A stretch of 64,000 nucleotides of DNA from Achatina immaculata (lineage: Eukaryota > Mollusca > Gastropoda > Stylommatophora > Achatinidae): the NCBI GenBank assembly GCA_009760885.1, contig CM019701.1:36222697-36286696 (forward strand), read 5' to 3'. This document shows positions 11,331 through 22,120 of this stretch, in pieces; the first letter of the stretch is position 1; each line of letters opens with the position of its first letter. The translations under genes were made by a program, and so were the position numbers. The notes beneath the pieces are model-generated. The model did not search any database. It was not told the origin of the DNA and saw only the letters and a program-made list of their open reading frames with translations.

Positions 11331-11781
11331 ATGCTTTAAACTGAAAGTTTCTCATATTTATGGCAAGACTGCATCTGTTATTTTCGCAGCAGAATAGAAG
11401 ATAATGTTATAGAGATGTTCTGCACAACATTATTGTAATGCTATTGCAACAGGTATGATTCCTATGGACAGGACAGTTTATACTGAAGTCAGTGGCAGAT
11501 GAGTTGGTGCAGGAGGAGAAATGGGCATGTGTTGATAATATATATCTAAAAAGATAAGAGGTGTGAGGAGGAGGAGGGGAGGAAGAGCCAGGTGGTCAGC
11601 TGATAGAATGTGGGGCTGTCAGAACCAGCATTTGACCATCACCGTTAGTGTTCATACTCTTCAGCGCTTACTGAAAAAGGGAGCAGAGCATGTATGGGTG
11701 CCTCCCAAGTGTGATGATGCTATTTCCTAGATTCAAATTAGCAGTGTCCAGTTTTATAATGTTTTTCACATTCTTTGCAGG

Positions 11782-11973
11782 CCAAACTTGTGGTACAAGC
11801 CTTCCGTGCCAGACTTTTGCCTTGCTAATACACATCATGCTTCACAGTGTTCCAGCACCAGCATGTGGACATCTCTATTGCAGCCTGAGGTAATCAGTCA
11901 TGCAGACAGGACAGTTTGGAACAGACATTTACTGGCAGACTATCTTCTACAGGAGTTTGGGGAGCTTTTATAA
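11782..11973 (+). CDS. Candidate downstream exon (host gene), frame uncertain
   Basis: There is a good acceptor at 11763-11781 (ttttcacattctttgcag) and a possible donor at 11891 (GAG|GTAATC). One frame stays open through the donor to a stop at 11971, reading P-N-L-W-Y-K-P-S-V-P-D-F-C-L-A-N and later 'NRHLLADYLLQEFGELL', which would make this a terminal exon. Another frame gives A-K-L-V-V-Q-A-F-R-A-R-L-L-P-C and then a stop. Neither phase is fixed by a certain upstream exon. I recognise no domain. Confidence 0.25.
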   Translation, partial: PNLWYKPSVPDFCLANTHHASQCSSTSMWTSLLQPEVISHADRTVWNRHLLADYLLQEFGELL

Positions 11974-14756
11974 TTTTATTTTACACACACCCCCCATGTG
12001 CATTTGAGGAAGAGCATCAAGAAAAATTATGTACCTCTAGAAAAAAAACTTTATCACTGTATTTAGTGGCATATGTGGGGATAATTTTATGTTGGTTGGA
12101 TGTGCACAATATTTTTATAGTTCAGTGATGTGAAATATTTCATAATCTAACAAAGCAGCTTGTATACTCTGATGTAAGATACACACATTGTTTAATTGAG
12201 AATGTGTTTATTTATACCTACTTTTTATACACCTATCACTGTGGTATTGATTTATTTTTCTAATGTCAAAAATGTAGTTAATGTGTTCTCTGTAGTGGTT
12301 CACAGCCAAAGGAAGATTCTTCTGTAACATGTTAATGGCTTGTGAGATAATTATTAAGAAAAATATTGTGATAGCTTTGTCTAAAAGTAATTAAACTTGA
12401 TCAAATTTTACTGTACAGTTAGCCACCTAGCATGTTGTTGATTGTCAAGTTTTATTTTGAGTAGGTGAAGTTTTTTAAAGTTTTAAACAACTTTCCTTTA
12501 ACTGATAATTGCACATTTAGTTGACTGTGTATGTGTTACACCTAATTAGTTTCATGCTTTTTAAAAAAATATATGATGCACTAGTAATTGTAAATAACTT
12601 TTGTTTGCACACGCAGAGAGGCAAGTAAATGGAGCTTGATTATTTCACACACATAGTTACACCTTGAAGTGGTTACTGTTGACTTACGCGAGGCAGAGGT
12701 TGTTTTTTAATAACAAGCACCTTCCTATTATCAGGATTTTTACCAACATAAGCTTAAAGTTCACATTTTATATGCTTCAGATGGCTTAGCATCTGAGATT
12801 TTATTGTGAAAATCTGCTTTTGATATGACTGATAGTCTGCATCATAGGGAAAAAATGTACGTGTCTGTGCATATATATATATATAAAATAAGATGCTTTG
12901 TTACTGATTTCTGAAGGAAGTCTTCGTTAATATACATAGTGCTTTCTTCTGGGCTGCTGGATCAGCATGTGAAACACATTGAAAGCTGATGTGCAACTTC
13001 CAGTTTCAGCATGATCTTACTGAGTCCCATTGATTAAATTGCTTTGAGATCACTGGACTCGGGTCCATGGGAGTCCCAGTACCTACAGCTGTGATTAGAG
13101 CATCAGTGCTAGCAGAAGTAGCTTGACATGTGATATTACATTCTTTGTTATACTGACTTTCCTGTCTTTTTTCATGTTAAAAGTAACTGTTGTGAGATTG
13201 CCATACTTAAGAATTTTAATTTATAAGTAAATGCACATCAGTGTGAAATGCGCTTTGTAATTGAACATAATTCAAAGAGGTTGCAGTAATAATTGTAGTA
13301 ACATAAAAAAAAAAGATTTTGCAGAACTGCATCAACAGAGTTAAGTGTCAAAATTATTTCTCATTTATAATGGATAAAACTGTTAATACAAATTTTTTTT
13401 TAAAGATGCAGCTTCAGATTTAAAAAAGGTGGTTAAAAAAAAAAAAATAAGTCAAGAGTTATGTCATTTATAGTGTAAATAATAGTCATAATTTGGTACA
13501 AATTTTCAGTATTTTACAAATGAAACTTAGTTTGATTATAAAAATAAGAATGTGACTTCTGTGCTATGCTCATTTTAATTATACAAAACAGAGACATTAA
13601 GCTGGTGAACTGTAACAGGCAGAGGCATTGCATTTAACAATATATAATTGCTCCCTGTAAGCATTTATTCAGTTGAAAACTGACCAGCTATATGATAAGC
13701 AGAGAAAAATTATCATTTCCTGAAATTTAAAAGCTGTTGTCTTTTGTGATTGCATCTTAACAGCTCATTTTGCAAGAGTCATTTTGGAATGAAGAATTTT
13801 GTAAAAATGACCTATTTGTCTTTGGCACAGATTAAAATAATAGCAGCAGTTGAACTGGCTTCCTGCCTTGTCTCAAGCAGATGTTTGTGGCTTATTGTTG
13901 TGCTTTTTAAAAATAAATAAATACAGCACCTAACAGTACCTGCACATTGTTCTGTTCATGTTAATGCCATTTATTGTACATTTAATCTTAGCACATGGGC
14001 AGCTGTATGTGGCAGACATTTAACTGTTCAGGTTATACAGCACATTTTGATTTTACACAAAACATGTGCTGCTTTAAAATAGTTAACATTCACTCAAAGG
14101 AATTTACAGGTGCGTTATTCGTAATAAACATTGCTTTATGATAAGGTGAAGATTTATCATGTATTTTCTAATGCTGAACAGCAGAATATAGGCAGCATTT
14201 GCATTGACAAACTGTCCTAACATGTTATTTATTACTGTCCTGACATAAATGTGTTTTTGGATTTTACATTGCAGCAGTCCAATGTGTTTGTATGGAAAAG
14301 GGAATAAGAACAGGAAAATTGCTTTCTTTTCTCCACAGCCCATTTAGGAATATTAAACTTCCAGCATTTGGATATGTGTTGCCTAGGCCTCACTTCACTG
14401 AGCTTTTCCTGCCTTAACTTTGAGATAGTAGCAACATTTCTGATATTCTTTCTAAAAAAAAAAAAAATTCATGCGTATGTGATTTATAAATTTTCACATT
14501 GTCCTGCAGTTTTTTTTAATCAAAGCAGCCAGAAAGTTTTAGTTTCCTTCAGATAATTCTTCTGCTTATGTCATCGTTAAACACACATCTCATTTCTTTG
14601 TGCTACATTTTGCTTCTGTCACAGGTGAAAGATTCTCAACTTGCAGAGTTTCTTTAATGGTTAACATTTGTTTGCTTGCATTATTTTCAAGTCATATCAG
14701 AGTACTGAACAGAAATCTGAATTTTTTTTGTTTTGTTTTGTCCTGTTTTCTGACAG
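11974..14756. other. Long AT-rich stretch, possibly 3' UTR then intergenic
   Basis: There is no coding region. AATAAA-like motifs occur (for example aaataaataaatacag near 13909), and a short (TA)n lies at 12872-12885. If the 11782 exon is terminal, part of this could be a 3' UTR. No transposon ends were identified. Confidence 0.3.
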
Positions 14757-14810
14757 TCTCCTAGTGCAGCTTGTGCAGTCTAACCCGATGCTGGGCCATA
14801 TGTGGATGAG
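14757..14810 (+). CDS. Possible small exon (54 nt)
   Basis: A strong polypyrimidine/AG acceptor (tcctgttttctgacag) precedes an open stretch L-L-V-Q-L-V-Q-S-N-P-M-L-G-H-M-W-M and a GAG|GTAGTT donor. It would join in phase to a 14-nt candidate microexon at 14917-14930. The support is splice-signal logic only; I recognise no family. Confidence 0.2.
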
Positions 14811-14916
14811 GTAGTTTTCTCTAGGTTTTAACACTCCTTATATATTTTCTGTTCTTGAATGTCAAACATTAAAATTTGCTTGTGTATTCTTATAAATTTG
14901 CTTTTATTGTTTCTAG

Positions 14917-14930
14917 GCTCATTTATGACG
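14917..14930 (+). CDS. Possible 14-nt microexon
   Basis: gctcatttatgacg lies between tttattgtttctag and GTAAGA, both good splice signals. Joined to 14757-14810 it would continue M-R-L-I-Y-D-G. Short sequences flanked by chance splice-like motifs are common in T-rich DNA, so this is speculative. Confidence 0.15.
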
Positions 14931-15070
14931 GTAAGATTTTTTTTAAAATGTGCATTAAACATCTTTGTTAAATCTTTCCCCCAACACAAACACACACACA
15001 TTTTTTTAGCATCAGCAGGCTAGTTTCAAAGATTCAAGATATATTTTCATTACCTAGTATATTTTTCACC

Positions 15071-15410
15071 TGGACACTTAACAGAACATATTAAAAACAC
15101 ATAAATGCCTTTGAATGTAAATGCTACAGAAGAGTTATTCACATATCATGGACACAGAAAACAGATATATCCATACTACAAGAACTTAATATTGAAGAAG
15201 GCTGGCTGGTAAAGAGGATTAAACAGAGAAAACTTAAATATTTTGGACATATTAAACATCATGATAATTTAGAGAAAACCATCTTGAAAAGCTACATAAT
15301 GGGAAAAAGAAAAAGCCTGAGACCAAGGTGAAGATGGCTGCAATATATTATTGATAATCTGCAGATGGGCATCTTGCTTACAACCAAGAGGCCTACAGGA
15401 GAGCTGTAAA
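15071..15410 (+). mobile_element. LINE family B 3' fragment
   Basis: It encodes the B tail in order: T-L-N-x-T-x-x-K-H-I-N-A-F-E, then H-I-S-W-T-Q, 'ELNIEEGWLVKRIKQRKLKY', F-G-H-I-K-H-H-D-N-L-E-K-T-I-L, and 'MGKRKSLRPR'. Frameshifts are present. It ends within the H-L-A-Y-N-Q-E-A-Y-R-R-A-V segment at about 15408, so the last residues and tail are missing. Confidence 0.8.
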
Positions 15411-15792
15411 TAAATATATTTTCATTACCAAGGGAATACAAGTGGAAACATTTCTTTCTCAAGACTTTCTTCAGTCTTTTTCCTTCATATTACACATTGA
15501 AACACTTGTGTCAGTTCTGCCACATGTGACCTAATTGTCTTTTAAGTCAGTTCAGTGGAAAGATGAAAATCACTTCTCAAGATTTTATCTCAGCCTGAAT
15601 GAATTTTGTGACAGAAGGCAAAAGCTTCCAGTTGTTTTTCATTGAAAGTACTGAAAGAAAAAAATAAACATTTTATTTTGGGCTTATCTTTCACATTAAC
15701 TGTAGTTATGTTTATAACTTACCATTTAATATTTCAAGAATTGCTGAATGGCCAGTGGGCTTTATTATTCTATGCTCTTTTAAAGAAGTTAA

Positions 15793-16595
15793 CTCTTTCT
15801 GTGCGTTTGGTCGATATAGTGACGCTTCCGGTTTCCCGAAGCTACTGTATGGTCATTATAGTGACAATTGTTTGTTTCAATAAAAACAACCGGTGTAACA
15901 TTTAGATTGTACATATTTCGTCCACGATTCCGGTGACACTTTTCAAGATGGCGAAAGAGTGCCTAGTTACGAGCGATGCCGAGCGAGAAAAAGGACAAGA
16001 AGCATGGAAATTTGTCCATTTTTGACGATGTAGATAGGGGTATGGACATAGCCTATGGCCACCCCACTGCTCTTGAATGTTTTCTAAGTAGATCTAGACA
16101 TATTTAGACGACTGGAGAAGTAGTTAGGTTAGTTCAGACATTCATTCAGTGAGAATGCAACACAGAATCACAATACGAGATCAACAAGTAGATCTAGACA
16201 TCTCAGATGGTAAGTAGTGTAGATCTAGACCTCGCTGATGGTGAGCTGGCCACATTCAGTGTCTAAAAACATCACATTACTTCTTTTTTCCTAAAAAACT
16301 TGGCATTTATGAAATTTTCATACATTTAGTTACACTTTGAAACATAATAAGTACACAGAAGTACATGGAAATACTGTTTTCCATTCCATTTTACAGCTAT
16401 ACCCCTTATACAGACCAATACCCACGTTTTTATTCCGGCACCCATCTGAACGTCCGCATTTCTTCCTCTGGTACAGGAAGAGTTAATTCTGGAAACATGG
16501 AGTGACCCCCTTACAGACCAAGACCTGCGTTTTTACTCACGCACTCCAGAACATGTCCGGAAGTGTCATTATAATGATCAAACGCACGGAAAGAG
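15793..16595. mobile_element. TTAA-flanked non-autonomous transposon, copy 1 (piggyBac-like)
   Basis: The element is bounded by TTAA at 15789-15792 and 16596-16599. The left end starts CTCTTTCTGTGCGTTTGGTC, and the right end in reverse complement starts CTCTTTCCGTGCGTTTGATC. The inverted match extends about 39 bp, to CTTCCGG. No transposase is visible. The interior has several copies of the palindrome TCTAGATCTA. TTAA target sites with 'C(T/C)CTTT' ends are the hallmark of the piggyBac superfamily, so this is probably a piggyBac-derived MITE about 800 bp long. A second TTAA-CTCTTCC-like end sits inside it near 16473-16480 (see findings). Confidence 0.75.
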
Positions 16596-16772
16596 TTAAG
16601 GCAGAGATATATGATGTAAACAGATCATTTTTGCACAATGCCCCTTTTTTATGAATTTTACAAGAATTCTAAAATTTCCAGCAGGGCTTTCTTTAGTTAT
16701 TGCAATTTTTTCATTACAGAGTTTTGAGTGAAAGTCTTTGTCAGAAATTATTTCTGAGATTCATTAATACGT

Positions 16773-17292
16773 TCAAGAATCTTGAGAACATATGGCATTT
16801 TATAAGCACAAAAATAAAGTTAAGATTATTCAATTCAAATATAATATCCACCCTCATTTATGCATGTGAAAGCTGAAAAACAACTAAAGAAATAGACAAC
16901 AAATTAGACTCTTCAAAAACAAATGCCTAAGGAAAATACTCTGTGTAAAGTGGAACAGATTCAAGAACAATGCAGTGATAAGACAGATAAGCAAACAGCA
17001 GCCTGTCTTATAGGTGATCAGAAAAAGAAGATGGACATATGTAGGCCATGTGATGAGAAGAAACAGTCAGAGAATTCCCTAACAAGCTATCAAGTGGAAC
17101 ACAGCAGGTCAAAGAAAAAGAGGTCGATCACGTGAAACTCTAAAGAGGACATTGTTAAGAGAGGCCAGTTCAGTGGGCATAACATACCTTGATAAGATTT
17201 AAAAACTCGCCAAAGACAGGAAATCTTGGCAAACTACCATGCAAGCCCTATGTGACGTTTAGTGGCACGGAAAGGATGTAAGATGTAAGAAT
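16773..17292 (+). mobile_element. LINE family A 3' part
   Basis: The + strand starts at 'F-K-N-L-E-N-I-W'-like sequence and runs through 'STLIYACES' (16853-16875), E-I-D-N-K-L-D-S, 'KCLRKILCVKWNRFKNNAVI', 'VDHVKL' and the end 'KAL-C-D-V' equivalent at 17245-17262, with a TAAGATGTAAGA tail. Many indels. It is collinear with 61600-62125. Confidence 0.8.
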
Positions 17293-18048
17293 ACATTCAC
17301 CAGCTCTCTATTGTTATCAGCAGTGTCAGCCACAGAAGAAGCAACATGGACTTGGATTCTAAATGTGGAACCGTCTGTAGCTTTTAAAATGAAGACATTG
17401 AAACAGTAGAAATCTTTTTCTTCTGGATAATCCTTTGATTGTGCCTGTTAGTGTTGAACAACATTTAGTTTCATTTTTAGAGCAGTGGTTCTCATTTACC
17501 TGTTAGTGTTGAATAACATTTAGTTTCATTTTTAGAGCAGTTTGTCTAATACTTCTCCATTGCAGAACTCTGTGCAAGATCTTTCAGTAATGTGTGCCTG
17601 TTTATCTCCCTAACACTTAGTTTTATTTCTGTTTCAAATATAGCCAATGCTCTGTTAATCAGAAAAAGTTAGACCCAATGCCAAGCTTGTATTTTGCTCA
17701 ATGCCAGGCTTGTAACCAAATGCTAGTTTTTCTCACAAAATACAGTTAGAACAACTGACCTTTCCATTATAGCTGTTTCATAATAGGGCATGAATTTTCT
17801 TATGTTATTACTTGCATCTCATGAACAATTTTATGCAGAAGCTGTATTTCATCAAATCTTGCGCTCCCCCCCCCCAAAAAAAAACAAAAACATTATTCCA
17901 TCAATTTTTTTTTTTGGGGGGGGGGGGGTTGGTGTGTTACGTGTCTTTTTCTCCATCTTAAATCAATGCAGGCAATTCATTTACTGGTAATCGAAAGCAA
18001 GCTATTTATGCATAAAATGAGTATGGGATGGGCTGTCTTGATGGGACA
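17293..18048. repeat. Tandem duplication and homopolymer hairpin, no gene
   Basis: A 55-bp direct duplication starts at 17444 and 17499 (cctgttagtgttgaa). At about 17866-17885 a C10-A9 tract is followed at about 17910-17930 by T10-G14, which could fold into a hairpin. No coding support. Confidence 0.6.
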
Positions 18049-18189
18049 TACGAGAGGGCATTCAGAAAGTAATGCACCACTTTTTTTTTTTCAGCTAATA
18101 ATGAAGATAGAAACATAAGATTTTGCACACTTTAAATATGGCATGTGCCGATTGTGTGAACCAAATTGCACCGCAACCGACCAAAGAAT

Positions 18190-19944
18190 ATGGCTGCCCT
18201 AACTGTTGAAATGGAGCGTGTTAGCAACTTGCGGTCTAAGCAGCAAACTGTGATAGAATTTCTCGTTGCAGAGAAGGAAACTTTTGTGAACATTTACAAG
18301 TCTATGTGATGCGTATGGAAGTTTTGCAGTTGACAGGAATAGTCAGTCACTGTGTTCAGAGAATCAAAGACTTGATAAGTGGAGATAAGAGTTGCATGAT
18401 CGGCCGCGTTGTGGACATCCTGCCACAGCCACCAAGGCAGAAATGTTAAAATGCTCTGAAGGCATTATTCTTACTGATAGGTGTATCACTACTCAACATT
18501 TGGCCTTAAAGCTGTCAGTCAACAATGGTAGTGCAAATGCAGTTATAAAAGCTCTCGGATTTTCTAATGTTTGCACAAGATGGGTTCCTCGAAGTCTCAC
18601 AAATGACCATCGATTGCAAAAAGGAAAGTAATTTCATCTGAATTGTTGGAGTGTTTCAATGCTGAGAAAGAGAACTTTTTGGCCAAGATTGTAACAGGTG
18701 ACGAAACCTGGTCGCATCATTTTGAACCTGAGACAAAAAAGACAGTCAATGGAGTGGCATCATCCGCAATCACCATGAAGAAAGAAATTCAATACAACTC
18801 CTTCAGCTAGAAAAGTCATGATCACTGACTTTTGGGACATTGAAGGTGTGATTCTTGTGGATGTTATGCCAAGAGGAGAGACAATCAATTCGCAAGCTTA
18901 CGTCAACTCTTTCCATGCTGGAGGGACAAAATGCAGAGGTTCAGTTGGTGCCACAGTAAAAGCGCAGGTCTTGATATGTATAGGGGGTATATTTGTAAAA
19001 GTGAATGAAACACAGTATTTCCTTTTACTTCCGTGTACTTATTAAGCTTCAAAATATAACTAAATGTATGAAGATTTCATAAATGCAGAGTTTTTTAGGA
19101 AAAAAAGAAGTGATATTTTTAGACAATAATTGTGTCCTACTTACCATTGGGTACCTCTAGATCTAGAGTACTTACCATCTGAGATGCCTAGAACTACCTG
19201 TCGAAGTTGTCTTGTTTTGTTATGTTGCATTCTCGCTAAAATAATGTCTGAAATAACCTTCTAACTGCTTCTCCAGTCATCTAATATGTCCAGATCTAAT
19301 TGGCATGCATTCAAGAACAGTGGTCTGGTCACAGAGCATGTTCATACTCCTGTCTACATCAACAAAAATTGAAATTTCTCACTCACAAACTTTGTTTTTC
19401 ACGCTCGAATTAGTCATAACTAAGCACTCTTCTGCCATTTTTGAAAAAGGAAATCCACAGTTAACGTGCAAACTAAAATGTGAATTGCAGTTATACGAAA
19501 TGAAATATGTGGCAGTATACTGGCATAACGCACCAAATTCAAAATCCACTATGGCAGTATACTGGCATAAGGCACAGAAGGAGTTAAGACATTGAAACGT
19601 TTTTGCAGAGTTCGGCTGCACGAGAATCAGCAGACCTTCTCTTTCATAACAGTGCGCACCCTCACACAAATCTGGCAACACAGGAAGCAATCACCAAATT
19701 GGGTTGGACTGTACTACCCCATCCACCCTATAGTTCCGATTTGGCACCTTCTGATTTCCATCTGTTTGGTCCACTTAAAGATGCACTGGGGGGAGGGGTA
19801 AGATTTGAAGATGACGAAGGAGTAATTCATGCAGCAAAGAAATGGCTACATAATCAAGATAAAATCTGGTACATGCTAGGAATACATGCACTTGTTTCGC
19901 ACTGGTGTAAGGCCGTACAAGCTGATGGGGATTATGTTGAATAA
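18190..19944 (+). pseudogene. Mariner transposase pseudogene, split
   Basis: In order: 'MAALTVEMERVSNLRSKQQT' (N-terminal HTH start); 'LHDRPRCGHPATATKAEML' in the linker; 'VTGDETWSHHFEPETKK' with the first catalytic Asp; 'FWDIEGVILVDVMPRGETIN'; the insertion; 'LLFHNSAHPHTNLATQEAI', where the usual H-D-N-A-R-P-H has become H-N-S-A-H-P-H, so the second Asp is Asn; 'HPPYSSDLAPSDFHLFGPLK', with the third Asp intact; and the final W-C-K-A-V-Q-A-D-G-D-Y-V-E. At least four frameshifts or stops lie in the N-terminal half. Its closest general kin are SETMAR-like mariners. It cuts and pastes DNA at TA sites when active; this copy cannot. Confidence 0.8.
18907..19583. mobile_element. TTAA-flanked non-autonomous transposon, copy 3, inside mariner
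   Basis: It lies between TCAA (18903-18906, a one-base-decayed TTAA) and TTAA (19584-19587). Left end CTCTTTCCATGC; right end in reverse complement CTCCTTCTGTGCC. The interior matches copies 1 and 2 (acttattaagcttcaaaatat; agattttttaggaaaaaag-like; gttgcattctcgctaaa). Removing it rejoins the mariner coding sequence at Y-V-N|T-L-R. The right end carries a short internal duplication of 'gcagtatactggcata'. Confidence 0.75.
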
Positions 19945-20045
19945 TACAGATCTTTACATGACATATCCATGTATATTGTGTATAAATTTCATCCTTTTTT
20001 AATAAACACCACCTGAGAAAAATATTGTGGTGAATGCCCCTCGTA

Positions 20046-20541
20046 TATTTCTCAAGCCACTTATATATTACACTAGTTTGTCATGGATGTCCCTTAATAC
20101 TTTTTTTGTTGTGAATACAAGTAGAATGAATTGTCAGATCTATGAAGTTTTAAATTCACTCATGTAATGGTAACAGGGAAGCTGTGCTAGCCACCTTTGA
20201 AAACACACCGCTTTATTGAACTATTGTGGAGCGTGAAATGTTTGTTCATGAGCGATTTTCAAGCTCCAAATGCATGCAAGTGTGGCAGTTAATGTAATGA
20301 TGTTTTCCCGGTGATATGATGTTTACTTTAAATTTGGCACATAGCATGTGCAAATCTTTTTCTTCATTTATGGCCTTATTAAAAGCGGCATGACTTTGAA
20401 ATTTGGCACGCACGTTAGGCAAGTTTAAGCAAGAAAAAAGACCATCTGTTTCCAACAATTGGAAGTCTGTTTTTCTCATGCCTTGATTGCTGACAAGTGA
20501 CTTGATTGCATTGGCAAGTTGTTAGTATGCTTAGCAGTGGA
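20046..20541. other. No gene recognised
   Basis: AT-rich DNA between mariner and the Tc1-like element. A minus-strand open frame at 20246-20479 has no recognisable domain. Confidence 0.3.
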
Positions 20542-22120
20542 ATGGCAACCAGAGATGTGAGACATTTTCATTGTGATCATTCGACTTTAGTGAGGCTGAA
20601 CTAGTGATTTCAGGCAAAAGATACCAGGAATGATTGTGCAAGGCCTGGTCAACCTCATGCAACAACACAGGTTCAAAATTGCCAAACACTATTTATACAT
20701 CTGTGCAACTGTTTCCAGACTGCAACTCAGACAGGAGCACATAACACCTGGCACTAGAGGACTTGTTAGCATAAACACTGTGTGACAGAGACTTCACCAG
20801 TCTCATCCTTGATAATCATCCTGGACCAACAGAATGGCTTTAGCTCGACACAATACGTTGTCCAATGGTGAAATGGAGATCAGCGATGTTCTCATATGAA
20901 AAGCATTTTAGTGTCTACTTTGCTGGTAGGAAAAATTGCGTGTGATATCCTGGAAAAAAATAAGCAAGTGCTTGTGTAGTCCAGCATGGAGGAAGCATAC
21001 ATGTGTGTGGTAGATTCTCCCATGGCCACTGTACTCCACTCCATGTTTCCAGAATTAACTCTTCCTGTACCAGAGGAAGAAATACAGACGTTCAGATGGG
21101 TGCCGGAATAAAAACATGGGTCTTGATCTGTATAAGGGGTATAGTTTTAAAATGGAATGGAAAACAGTATTTCCATGTACTTCTGTGTACTTATTATGTT
21201 TCAGAGTGTAACTAAGTGTATGAAAATTTCATAAATGCCAAGTTTTTTAGGAAAAAAGAAGTAATGTGATGTTTTTAGACAATGACTGTGCCCAGCTCAC
21301 CATTGGCTAGGTCTAGATCTACACTACTTACCATCTGAGATCTCTAGATCTACTTGTTGATCTCGTATTGTGATTCTATGTTGCATTCTCGCTAAATTAA
21401 TGTCTGAAATAACCTCCTAACTAATTCTCCATTTGTCTAAATATGTCTAGATCTACTTGGGATACATTCAAGAGCAGTAAAGTGGTCACAGGCCATGTCC
21501 ATACCCCTATCTACATCATCAAAAATTGACATTTTCAATGTTCCTTTTTCTTGCTTGGCATCGCTTGTAACTAAGGACTCTTTCACCATTTTGAAAAGTG
21601 TCACTGGAAACACGGATGAAATATGTATAATCTAAATATTACACCAGTTGTTTTATTGAAACAAATGAATTGTCACTATAAGGACCATGGCATTCAACTC
21701 AGTAACCAGAAGTTCTCACTATAGTGACAATGGCACGGGATGGGTTAATGTTACCAGTGACTTCTATGTTAATCATGTACTGCAACATATTACAGTGCTT
21801 ATCTTCCAGAATCACCCAGCAAGATAATACTAGACTTCACACTACTAATGTTAGCAGAAATTTCTTAGCCCAGCAACCTTTCCTTGTACTGGATTACCCT
21901 GTAAACTCTCCCTGATATTAACCCAGTTGATCACATGTGGAATGAACTAAACAAGAGGAGCCTTCAGTATGATAACAACGCTGAATGATCTGGAGCAACC
22001 ATTCATTGCACAATGGAACGCAATACCCCAGACATTTTTTTCAGACACTCTGTGGCAGCATGAGACACTGATGCCAAGCCTGCTTGATGCCTCAGGAGAT
22101 CATACACAGTATTAATGATG
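20542..22120 (+). mobile_element. Tc1-like transposon with a nested insertion
   Basis: Reading in shifting frames from ATG 20542: M-A-T-R-D-V-R-H-F; G-R-P-x-Q-T/P-H-A-T-T (the GRPR/AT-hook-like linker); I-H-L-C-N-C-F-Q-T-A-T-Q-T; R-L-H-Q-S-H-P; S-Y-E-K-H-F-S-V-Y-F-A-G-R-K (the S-D-E-S-x-F block, decayed); and G-R-F-S-H-G-H-C-T-P-L-H-V-S-R-I. After the TTAA element at 21059-21744 it resumes N-V-T-S-D-F-Y-V-N-H-V-L-Q-H-I-T, 'QQDNTRLHTTNVSRNFLAQQ' (second catalytic Asp present) and H-V-E-x-E-L-like sequence. These are Tc1-family landmarks in the right order. I could not define its terminal inverted repeats. Confidence 0.75.
21059..21744. mobile_element. TTAA-flanked non-autonomous transposon, copy 2, inside Tc1
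   Basis: Exact TTAA at 21055-21058 and 21745-21748. Excising it rejoins the Tc1 reading frame perfectly (H-V-S-R-I|N-V-T-S-D). The right end in reverse complement starts CCCATCCCGTGCC; the left starts CTCTTCCTGTACC. The interior matches copy 1 in reverse orientation for several hundred bases, including TCTAGATCTA motifs and 'ttgcattctcgctaaat'. Confidence 0.8.

Larger units (their letters stand above)
18051..20043 (+). mobile_element. Mariner transposon with a nested insertion
   Basis: TA target duplications lie at 18049-18050 and 20044-20045. Terminal inverted repeats are CGAGAGGGCATTCA (left) and CGAGGGGCATTCA (right, reverse complement). Inside is a mariner transposase: N-terminal helix-turn-helix region from about 18190, catalytic V-T-G-D-E-T-W near 18700, 'KKFNTTPSARKVMI' near 18785, then, after a 677-bp TTAA insertion at 18907-19583, the second catalytic block and the G-D-Y-V-E stop at 19944. 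The element is dead because of the insertion, multiple stops and a lost catalytic Asp. Confidence 0.85.
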
